Source: Flexithrix dorotheae DSM 6795 (GTDB lineage Bacteria > Bacteroidota > Bacteroidia > Cytophagales > Flammeovirgaceae). From it: DNA of 64,000 nt. The notes below the pieces were generated by a model that did not search any database, had not been told where the DNA came from, and saw nothing but the letters and a program-made list of their open reading frames with translations. The first letter of the stretch is position 1; every line of letters begins with the position of its first letter. A program made the position numbers and the translations under genes. The stretch lies in assembly GCF_000379765.1 (NCBI RefSeq), contig NZ_KB903454.1, positions 248,001 through 312,000 on the forward strand, given 5' to 3'. Below, one piece after another: positions 34,054 to 41,509 of the stretch.

Positions 34054-34067
34054 ATTTTTTGGAGATG

Positions 34068-34098
34068 CAAATGTAAAAACCCATTTCAATTTTACAAA
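34068..34098 (-). promoter_or_regulatory. Promoter of the tRNA-Glu pair
   Basis: On the minus strand TTTG (34095-34098) is followed after 19 bases by TACATTTG (34068-34075). This is the best -33/-7 match in the window, with the start predicted near 34061, just before the first tRNA. Confidence 0.65.
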
Positions 34099-34184
34099 GT
34101 ATTACCTCAAAAAAAGATAAAAAAAATTTAATTAAAGTAAAAAAACGCCCCTAAAACACAAATAAAGAGCGATTTACTACAGAT

Positions 34185-34730
34185 TTATTTTTCACCTTTT
34201 CCCCATCTCCACACGCTATCAATATCTATGTGCTCGCTAAATTCTGTTCCAAAAAATGATTCCACAATATTTTGGTTTTCATCAATCAAAAAATCAGCAG
34301 GTAAAAGGGACTCTCTTGGCATGGAATCAAAACTAAAAAAGCCACTGCCCATCATTTTCATCATCATCTTCATGTTCCCCATAGTTTTCAGCATTCCCTT
34401 AGTAGAGCTTTTAATCATATAATCTTTGTAGATATCTCTACCGGCATCAGGAATAATAGGAAATGGAGGGTTTTGTTTACCTGCATACTTTTTTATTTGT
34501 TGGGCTGAAGAGGCAAAAAGCACTAAAATCTCTACACCACTTTTTTTAAGTTTTTCAGCATTCCTAATCAATAACTGCATTCTCATATTACAGAAAGGAC
34601 ATGAAGCATATCGAAAAAAAGTTAACAAGACCTTTTTTCCTTTATAGTCTGCAAGTGAAATAGCATTCCCTAAATAATCCTGAGTTTCAAAAGGGATGGC
34701 CTTTTGATTTTTAAAAGTGATCGTTTCCAT
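34185..34730 (-). CDS. Peroxiredoxin-like thioredoxin-fold protein
   Basis: This 181-residue AhpC/TSA-type thioredoxin-fold protein belongs to the peroxiredoxin-like group. The active site is FFRYASCPFCNMRMQL, with C44 and C47 as a CxxC rather than the TxxC of classical peroxiredoxins. There is no signal peptide, so it should be cytoplasmic. A methionine-rich stretch (about 115-130, KTMGNMKMMMKMMGSG) is unusual. It lies 106 bases after the AraC gene on the same strand and could be part of that transcript or its target. Confidence 0.82.
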   Translation of the reverse strand: METITFKNQKAIPFETQDYLGNAISLADYKGKKVLLTFFRYASCPFCNMRMQLLIRNAEKLKKSGVEILVLFASSAQQIKKYAGKQNPPFPIIPDAGRDIYKDYMIKSSTKGMLKTMGNMKMMMKMMGSGFFSFDSMPRESLLPADFLIDENQNIVESFFGTEFSEHIDIDSVWRWGKGEK

Positions 34731-34836
34731 TTTTTCATTTTTGATGATTACTCAAAATTATTTGGAAAGGGAAATCGAAGATAGGACAAGAGGTTCAATT
34801 TTTTGAACATTAAGTTCAGAGTGGCTGGCTGAAAGT

Positions 34837-35673
34837 TTATTTCGTTCTGTATTCGGAAGGAGAAATTTTAAAGTGGGACTTGAATAATCTGGAAAAGTGA
34901 GCAGAATCCTGAAATCCCACTTTATAGGCAATGTCTCCTATGGAAAGAGGGGAAATTTTCAGGAGTTCAGCAGCTCTTTCCAATTTTCTTTTTTTGAAAT
35001 AATTGGCCGGAGTATCATTATAGACTTTTTTAAATGTTCTTTTGAATGAAGATTCACTTAAGTGGGAAAGCATTGCCAGTTTTTCTATGGTAAAAGGCCC
35101 GTAAAGGTGGCTCTCTATCACAGTTTTGAAGTTCACCTCCAAGGGAGAAAACATAGTAGCTATCAATGCCTTTATTGAATCAGCATATTGGGTTTGAATA
35201 AGCAACAGAACCAGTTCCTTTATTTTTAATTTTAGCAGTTCCTGATTAACCAAATGGGGATTTTCAAAATAAAACTCAAGGCTTTCTATAAATTTTTGAA
35301 TTACCGAGTGGGAAGCCAGTTTTTGAATTCGACTGGCCCCTACCCCATTCTGATTAATAAATTCCGGAATTTCATTTTGATAAAGTTGTTTGAGGATTTC
35401 CGGATAAAAATGGATGGCATAAATTTTACAATACCCTGCTTCCTTAAATTTCAACCACTCTACGAAATAACTTCCGCACTTTAAAAGCACAGATTCTTTT
35501 GAGTTTACATTTTCCCGTTCATGAGCTGCATTAAAGTGCGTTTTTCCATTTTCCACATACACAAAACAAGCCTCTTCCTCAAAAAAGGCCTGATAGACAA
35601 AGGGCGGTTCAATGATTAATTTTTCAATCAGGCATTTTTCTCCAATGTCAAATTTTTGCCTACTTACAATCAT
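34837..35673 (-). CDS. AraC-family transcriptional regulator
   Basis: The protein has 278 residues. The C-terminal about 100 residues hold the two helix-turn-helix motifs of AraC/XylS regulators: FTIEKLAMLSHLSESSFKR (about 195-213) and ISPLSIGDIAYKVGFQDSAH followed by FSRLFKSHFKISPSEYR. The N-terminal 170 residues are a sensor domain of no recognised type, without a clear cupin motif. The gene starts 13 bases after the transglutaminase stop, which suggests co-transcription and a role in regulating the ATP-grasp/transglutaminase unit. Confidence 0.87.
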   Translation of the reverse strand: MIVSRQKFDIGEKCLIEKLIIEPPFVYQAFFEEEACFVYVENGKTHFNAAHERENVNSKESVLLKCGSYFVEWLKFKEAGYCKIYAIHFYPEILKQLYQNEIPEFINQNGVGASRIQKLASHSVIQKFIESLEFYFENPHLVNQELLKLKIKELVLLLIQTQYADSIKALIATMFSPLEVNFKTVIESHLYGPFTIEKLAMLSHLSESSFKRTFKKVYNDTPANYFKKRKLERAAELLKISPLSIGDIAYKVGFQDSAHFSRLFKSHFKISPSEYRTK

Positions 35674-35686
35674 TTTAATCAGCTTT

Positions 35687-36559
35687 CTAGATCCTTTTCA
35701 TATCTACCTCCACATTCATCTTATGTTTTCCACTGCTGTAAATTACACCCTTAAATGGCGTGATATCAAGGTAATCTCTCCCATAGGCTACCGTCACATG
35801 TTGTTCTTTGGGAATTTGATTATTTGTTGGGTCAAAATCCAGCCAGCCAAAACCAGGACTAAAAACCGAAAGCCAGGCATGAGAGGCATCAGCCCCTTCG
35901 AGTTTTTCCTCCCCTTCCGGAGGAATAGTTTCAATATAGCCACTTACGTATCTGGCTGCTAAACCCATGGAGCGGACACAGGCTATGGCAAACTGTGCAT
36001 AATCCTGGCAGACACCTTTTTTATGTCTGGCGACTTCATGCAAGGGCGTAGTGACAGAGGTAAACCCGGGTACAAATTTGAAATCCTTAAAAATTCTCTG
36101 GGTTAGCTCAAAGGCAGCTTCTAAAACCGGCCTTTCATCCCAAAAAGATACTGCTGCATATTCTTGTATTTCCTGAAAAGGGTGAATTAAGGGAGAGGCA
36201 AACACGTATTGTTTGGCATCGATTACTGCATCCTCCTTTGAAGATACCAAAATTTTCCGAACCTCCTGGCAATTTGGACTCTCACTTAAATTTACCGGAA
36301 GATTCGGGATTATTTCCACTTCACTTTTTGTAACTACTTTCAGTTCTTTATGTGGCTCCTGTATACTGAAATAAGCCGTTCTATTTCCAAAAAAATCTAT
36401 TCTTTCATCAAAATCCATGGGATTGGGTTCCACTGAAAGTTCGTATTTCAAACAATTTTGATTAGGCAGATTTCTCGGAATCATCTTCGCTTCATTATAA
36501 CAAAGATTGACAATTCCACCATACTGGTAAATTGTTTTGTGCGTAACTTGAAATTTCAT
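35687..36559 (-). CDS. Transglutaminase-like protein with bacterial N-terminal domain
   Basis: The protein has 290 residues. The N-terminal part (about 1-90, starting MKFQVTHKTIYQYGGIV) is the bacterial transglutaminase N-domain. The core (about 145-250) has the Cys-His-Asp triad: C184 in KKGVCQDYAQFA, H227 in DASHAWLSVF and D243 in WLDFDPTNN. These proteins may act as proteases or amide-exchange enzymes. The start overlaps the end of the ATP-grasp/alpha-E gene by 4 bases, so they are translated together. This gene pair recurs in many bacteria and is predicted to make or modify a peptide, but no product is known to me. Confidence 0.88.
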   Translation of the reverse strand: MKFQVTHKTIYQYGGIVNLCYNEAKMIPRNLPNQNCLKYELSVEPNPMDFDERIDFFGNRTAYFSIQEPHKELKVVTKSEVEIIPNLPVNLSESPNCQEVRKILVSSKEDAVIDAKQYVFASPLIHPFQEIQEYAAVSFWDERPVLEAAFELTQRIFKDFKFVPGFTSVTTPLHEVARHKKGVCQDYAQFAIACVRSMGLAARYVSGYIETIPPEGEEKLEGADASHAWLSVFSPGFGWLDFDPTNNQIPKEQHVTVAYGRDYLDITPFKGVIYSSGKHKMNVEVDMKRI

Positions 36560-39135
36560 ATTTCAGGATCTATTGTTAGGCCAGTTAACTGTTGTTGGAT
36601 TTGTGTATGACTGAAATAATTTTGGATAATGACCATAGCAGTTTCATTTAACAAATCTCCTGAATGGCCCAAAAGTGTGTCTAATTTTTCCCTTACAAAA
36701 GTTTCCTTTTCATATTCTGCGAGCTTCTCAGGCTCTGCCAACCGAATATTGGTAAAACCTTCTAACACCAGCTTTTCCTGTTTATCCAATACAGGTCCGG
36801 AGGTAATTTCGGGAAGCCTTGCCGTGTATATTTGCAATTTTTCAAATTGAAAAGCAAGTGATTTTGGATAATGTTTATCCATTAAAAGTAACTCAAGAAC
36901 AAATGGCAGATAAAACTTTGATTTATATCTTGACCTGTAATTGTCCAATCCCTCATGCAGATTCAATAATGATTCCTGTAAGGTAGATTCTACCTGTTCA
37001 TCAAAGCAGGGGACCAGCATGGTTCTCATAGTAGAGACAATGGATAATCCCTGTTCTATTCGCCTACCTATTTGCAAAAGAAACCATCCCATTTCCCTTT
37101 GCATATTTTCTGCATTTAAACCTACAAAAGCCACCAGGTTAGTAATAATATGATCTAATAATATCTGAACTTTACGTAACCTGATTTGTTTATTGCCAAT
37201 GGCAGACTCCCAATGCAATTCCACATTTTCAATCAACCGCCAGGTATCTTTTGCCCACTGATCTCTCACAGCAAAAATGTTATTTTTAAGAAAGATCAGA
37301 TTCGAAGCAAGTGATCCAATTCGTTTGGTACTTAGTGCCACCGATAACAATTCCCTTTCCGGATATTTAAACTTCCCTTCAGCCCCTTTACCTACAAAAC
37401 CGGGATAAGTCATGGTGAGATGGGTTAAAGACCTGAGCAGACATTTTAATTCTTCTGATTCAATAGCATCTTTACCAGATATTTTATTTTCATTAAAATT
37501 CTGTAAAACAATACGCAATATCCTGGCAGTATACAGGCTCCTTTCTAAATACCGACCTACCCAAAAGAGGTTCTCTGCTGTTCTACTGGATAGGGCATTA
37601 TTTTCCCTGGCAAACACTACAGGAGTCTTCTTTTTCTTATTTGGAGAGGATAATTTTATACCTTCATTTTTTATATCTTCCATTACCCAGGTATCCTTAC
37701 TTACACCTCCCAACTGGTTGGAAACAAATGAATCCTCCATGGAAGATGCACTTCGGGTAAGTCCACCGGGCATCACTGAATAGCCCTCCGAAGAAGCAAA
37801 AGAAAAGGTTCTTAAAACAGTATACCTAGGTTCAAGAATCCCCTTAACAAAAGATGGAGAGGTAGAAAAACTTACCTGCTGTTGTCCTATGTATAGTTTA
37901 GGGTTCGCCAGTATTTTCTGTTTTAAATTTTCGATTTCCACTTCATTCAATTTTGAACCAATTACCGACTGCATATTCATTCCCCTGTCAATTGCCTTAA
38001 TAATAAACTTGGGAATGTTTTCCAGTACATAATTTAATTCCTTTTCCTGTCCACACCACCAAGTAGCCGCTGACGGTAAAATCAGCTCTTCATCCAGAAA
38101 AAACTTGCAAATTCCAGGAAGAAAAGCCATTAATCCGGGATTTTCCAAGACACTACTTCCCAAAGGGTTCACTACAGCCACATTTTTCTGCCGGATTACA
38201 GATAGCAGCCCAGTAATACCCAAATGAGAATCAGGACGCAGCTCCAGTGGGTCACAGTAAGTATCATCTACCCTTCTCAGGATAATATCTACTTTCTCCA
38301 AACCTCCAAGTGTTTTTAACCAGACGTAGTTATTTTTTACCATTAAATCACTTCCCTGCACCAGCCTAAACCCAAGCTTTGAAGCCAAATATGCATGTTC
38401 AAAATAAGTTTCATTATGATAGCCGGGAGTCAAAACAACGGTTCTTGGATTTTCCCGGGAATTATAAACCAGATTACTGAGGTTTTCCGGAATATTTCTG
38501 AAGTAATTAGACAACTTCTGGACATTAATTGGCCTGATAAAATCAGGGATCACCCTTAGCATTGCCGAGCGGTTCTCCAACGAGTACCCAGCTCCGGAAG
38601 GGGCCTGAGTGCGGTCGTTAATCACCCACATTCTTCCATCAGGTCCTCTGGCCAGGTCGCATCCATGTATAATCAGTTGCTGACTTCCCGGGAACCTGAT
38701 TCCATCACATTGCCGTAAAAATCCACTGTGGGTATAAATAAGGTCAAGGGGTAAAAGCTTTTCTTTAATTAAAAGTCTTTGCCCGTATAAATCGGATAAA
38801 ATAAGATTGAGTAATCTGGCCCTTTGCTGTAGACCTTTTTCAATAATTTGCCAGTCCTGATTTTGGATAATCAGGGGAATAAGATCCAGTTCCCAGGGCC
38901 TTTCCATGCCCTGGTTTTTATTGTAAACATTATAGGTTACTCCATTCTCTCTTAATACCGCATTTAACTCTCGTTGTCTTCCTGCCAATTCTTCCGCAGA
39001 AAGTGCTTTTAAAACATCATAGAAATGCATCCAATGAGGCCTTATTTCTCCCTTAGCGGTCATCATTTCATCATAAGAATATAATGATGATGCATAATTT
39101 TGTAAGACCTCTACATTCCTGGCTTCAACCTCCAT
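36556..39135 (-). CDS. Circularly permuted ATP-grasp / alpha-E domain fusion
   Basis: The protein has 859 residues. The N-terminal about 480 residues match circularly permuted type 2 ATP-grasp proteins (old DUF404/DUF407): CDGIRFPGSQQLIIHGCDLA, then GPDGRMWVINDRTQAPSGAG, LTPGYHNETYFEHAYLA and VNPLGSSVLENPG. From about 510 to 840 is the alpha-helical alpha-E domain (DUF403), beginning SSRTAENLFWVGRYLERS. In many genomes the two domains are separate genes; here they are fused. ATP-grasp enzymes of this class are predicted amide-bond ligases. With the transglutaminase it forms a compact cytoplasmic unit whose substrate is unknown. Confidence 0.88.
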   Translation of the reverse strand: MEVEARNVEVLQNYASSLYSYDEMMTAKGEIRPHWMHFYDVLKALSAEELAGRQRELNAVLRENGVTYNVYNKNQGMERPWELDLIPLIIQNQDWQIIEKGLQQRARLLNLILSDLYGQRLLIKEKLLPLDLIYTHSGFLRQCDGIRFPGSQQLIIHGCDLARGPDGRMWVINDRTQAPSGAGYSLENRSAMLRVIPDFIRPINVQKLSNYFRNIPENLSNLVYNSRENPRTVVLTPGYHNETYFEHAYLASKLGFRLVQGSDLMVKNNYVWLKTLGGLEKVDIILRRVDDTYCDPLELRPDSHLGITGLLSVIRQKNVAVVNPLGSSVLENPGLMAFLPGICKFFLDEELILPSAATWWCGQEKELNYVLENIPKFIIKAIDRGMNMQSVIGSKLNEVEIENLKQKILANPKLYIGQQQVSFSTSPSFVKGILEPRYTVLRTFSFASSEGYSVMPGGLTRSASSMEDSFVSNQLGGVSKDTWVMEDIKNEGIKLSSPNKKKKTPVVFARENNALSSRTAENLFWVGRYLERSLYTARILRIVLQNFNENKISGKDAIESEELKCLLRSLTHLTMTYPGFVGKGAEGKFKYPERELLSVALSTKRIGSLASNLIFLKNNIFAVRDQWAKDTWRLIENVELHWESAIGNKQIRLRKVQILLDHIITNLVAFVGLNAENMQREMGWFLLQIGRRIEQGLSIVSTMRTMLVPCFDEQVESTLQESLLNLHEGLDNYRSRYKSKFYLPFVLELLLMDKHYPKSLAFQFEKLQIYTARLPEITSGPVLDKQEKLVLEGFTNIRLAEPEKLAEYEKETFVREKLDTLLGHSGDLLNETAMVIIQNYFSHTQIQQQLTGLTIDPEI

Positions 39136-39547
39136 TTTTATAGTTATTTATTGTCGTAATAAAAGTTGTTTGTGTTCAGATTTTGACCTAAACAAACTGA
39201 TTTAAACTATCCATTACTGAAGTCTTAAATCAGAGACTAAATGCTAATATAATCAATAGCAGATTATGATTTATTTATATTCAGGAATTGTTTTAGAAGA
39301 ATTGCAATAATAATTTCTCCCAAACTCAGAGAAAACTATCCACATAAAAAAAAGAAAGGTAAAGTCTTAATTCTGAAATAATTACCACATTTGGAGAGTA
39401 GTAACCTCAATTCCCATTATATAAAAAAGATGCTCCGGGCAGGATGCCCCGGACAGCATTCACCAGCAGAGGCTGCGTTTTCGCGACCTTGCTTGGAAAA
39501 AGCGTTTTTGGGATACATTGGGAATTGCTGAAAAGTAAAACGAAAAC
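39136..39547. other. Intergenic region with GC-richer segment and terminator
   Basis: These 412 bases lie between two minus-strand genes. The part 39136-39415 is plain AT-rich and should hold the promoter of the ATP-grasp gene. The segment 39425-39540 is visibly richer in G and C, with GCAGAGGCTGC and GCGTTTTCGC inverted repeats, and includes the terminator at 39424-39456. It may be a degraded repeat. Confidence 0.5.
39424..39456 (-). terminator. Terminator downstream of the SprT-like gene
   Basis: On the minus strand TGCTGTCCGGGGCA pairs with TGCCCGGAGCA (small bulges, loop TCC) and is followed by TCTTTTTT. It is the most GC-rich hairpin in the window, about 90 bases after the stop codon. 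Confidence 0.7.
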
Positions 39548-40156
39548 TCAAACCACTACTTTTGCAATTGGGCTTACATAGTATAACCGCCCCGTAGTTA
39601 TTTCTTTGCAACGGTAATTTTTTCTCAGTTTTTCCAGCTTTTTGAAAACCCTGCCATCTTCCAGCCGAAATATACTATTATCGGGCAAATCTTCCAGATA
39701 AGTATAACCATTGTTTTCATCATAATTTTCCAGCACCTTGATTAGTTGAGGGTTAGAGCAACTGGAGGCCCCAGGGTTTCGCATGTATTCGCTCAAAGAA
39801 TCATAAATATCATTAGGGAAAAACCCTCCATTCAGCATAGGATAAATGAGTTCCTGGAAATTTCTTTTCCATTCTTTCCCATGAGGGGCTACTCTGTTTT
39901 TATGTTGCTCCCAGGTAAGCAAGTGAGCAACTTCATGTACAAAAGTAATGAGGAAACTATACTGATTCAGGTTATGATTAATGGTAATTTTATGCCCTCT
40001 GCCATTATGAGGAGCATAATAAGAACCTCTTTTTGTTTTCCTTTCTCTGGTAATCACTACCTGAATTCTATATTCAATAATCCAGTCTGCCAATATATCC
40101 ACAGCCTGCTCCGGTACCTTTCCTTTTATTAATTTTACTAGCTGGCTTTTTATCAC
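39548..40156 (-). CDS. SprT-like zinc metalloprotein
   Basis: This 202-residue SprT-like domain protein has TFVHEVAHLL (H74, E75, H78) and a third ligand, H92, in VAPHGKEWK. These form the zinc site shared with SPRTN/Wss1-type proteases. Bacterial SprT proteins have no settled role. A short C-terminal part (about 160-202) ends with strands and RYRC-type residues, but a full zinc ribbon is not visible. It lies 34 bases after the RNA methyltransferase gene and is probably co-transcribed with it. Confidence 0.85.
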   Translation of the reverse strand: MIKSQLVKLIKGKVPEQAVDILADWIIEYRIQVVITRERKTKRGSYYAPHNGRGHKITINHNLNQYSFLITFVHEVAHLLTWEQHKNRVAPHGKEWKRNFQELIYPMLNGGFFPNDIYDSLSEYMRNPGASSCSNPQLIKVLENYDENNGYTYLEDLPDNSIFRLEDGRVFKKLEKLRKNYRCKEITTGRLYYVSPIAKVVV

Positions 40157-40190
40157 TTAATAAAAATTTTATTCTATAATTTAAAAAAAC

Positions 40191-40943
40191 TCAAGGTTTA
40201 ATCTGCCTCCTGAAATGATCACAAAAAATGGCAGTGGCTACCCCAACATTAAGAGATTCCGCACCACCAAAGCTTGGAATGGATACGCGTTCATTTACAT
40301 ATTTTTCCAAATCAGGGTTTATGCCCCTTGATTCATTTCCTAAAACGATAACTGAAGGAGAATTAAAAGCGTAATCGTGGATATTTTTTCCTTCCATAAA
40401 TGCTCCTATAGTCTCGAACTTTTTGGGTAATTGATCGAAAAATAAATCCAAATGCTGATAAAAAAGTTTTACACGGGTAAAAGAACCCATTGAGGCTAAA
40501 ATTACTTTTGGATTATAAAAATCTGCAGTTTCCGGAGAACACACAATATTTTTTATTCCATACCAGTCTGCAATCCGGATTATGGTGCCTAAATTTCCTG
40601 GGTCACGGACATCGTCCAATACCAAAGTTACTTCCGTCAACCCGGGCAAATCCAATTGATTATCCCTGGTTTTCACCACTGCAATCACTTGATTATTAGA
40701 TTTTAGACTTCCATTTCTTTCCAAATTTGTAATGGAAGTTTCCTCCTGCATACATTTGAGGAAGGAAAGCCTTTTGGGGTTTTCTTCTGCAAATTCTTTG
40801 GTATAGAATAAAGCTTCGGTTTGAAAATCAGAATTTAATAGTTCTAAAACATTCTTCCGTCCTTCCACTATAAAAAGGCCTTCCTTTTTCCTAAACTTTT
40901 TTAATTGAAGTGACCTGATTAATTTCTGCCAGTTTTTGTTCAA
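40191..40943 (-). CDS. TrmH/SpoU-family RNA 2'-O-methyltransferase (RlmB/TsnR type)
   Basis: The protein has 250 residues. An N-terminal substrate-binding domain (about 1-95, LQLKKFRKKEGLFIVEGRK) precedes the SPOUT domain with motif 1 VRDPGNLGTIIRIADWYG, motif 2 VLGNESRGI (about 210) and motif 3 IPSFGGAESLNVGVATAI. This two-domain layout is typical of RlmB/TsnR-like enzymes that methylate 23S rRNA ribose. The exact nucleotide cannot be inferred. It is upstream of the SprT-like gene and divergent from the TamL-type gene, a neighbour often seen in Bacteroidota. Confidence 0.88.
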   Translation of the reverse strand: MNKNWQKLIRSLQLKKFRKKEGLFIVEGRKNVLELLNSDFQTEALFYTKEFAEENPKRLSFLKCMQEETSITNLERNGSLKSNNQVIAVVKTRDNQLDLPGLTEVTLVLDDVRDPGNLGTIIRIADWYGIKNIVCSPETADFYNPKVILASMGSFTRVKLFYQHLDLFFDQLPKKFETIGAFMEGKNIHDYAFNSPSVIVLGNESRGINPDLEKYVNERVSIPSFGGAESLNVGVATAIFCDHFRRQIKP

Positions 40944-41509
40944 TTTTGAATCCTTTAATTGAATTGATGGTTTTTAAATATTCGGTCAATTTAATATCAA
41001 TCTCATTTTGCCTCCCCAAGTGTGGGGCTCAACGAATTGATTATGAGATACAATTACTAATTAAATCAGAGTTTATACTTATGATTTCAGAATTTAATAA
41101 AGCCAGTAGCACAAAAAGAAAAAATCGATCGCTTTATATGTACCTCAAAACGATTAATACCGAAACCGTAAAATTAATTTATTATCCCTAATGCGAAGGA
41201 CGAAATGAATTGATTTTCATTTTTTTTTATCAGGTTTGCAGAAACTACCTAAAGTTTCATAATTAACTAAATGAGTTTAAGTTATTTTCAAATATTGAAT
41301 TTGAATAATTAAACTTAACTCCCAGTACATATTTTCCGTAAAGATTAAACTTTACATACTGGAACTCCAGATGAATAGAATCTATTTATTACAACTAACC
41401 AAACATAAATTAACAACTCATTATCAGTTACTTACATTTTTTAAATTGTAATAGAATTGTTTTTTTATCTAAAATTCTTAGCCACCATAAAATATTTTTT
41501 CACCAGGAT
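40944..41509. other. Divergent intergenic region upstream of the TamL-type gene
   Basis: These 566 AT-rich bases have no credible coding frame. Two hairpins stand out: an imperfect one at about 41273-41321 (GAGTTTAAGTT... with ...AACTTAACTC) and a nested one at 41322-41362 (CCAGTA/TACTGG outside, GTAAAG/CTTTAC inside). They may form part of a long leader or a repeat. No clear -7 box was found. Confidence 0.5.

Noticed and set aside
39417-39611. 64-codon minus-strand frame over the GC-richer segment
   Set aside because: It overlaps the terminator and the 3' end of the SprT-like gene in another frame, and the sequence is better explained by inverted repeats.
40946-41191. 81-codon plus-strand frame in the intergenic region before the TamL-type gene
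   Set aside because: No domain, no hydrophobic or compositional signal of a real protein, and a start adjacent to the methyltransferase start makes it more likely non-coding.
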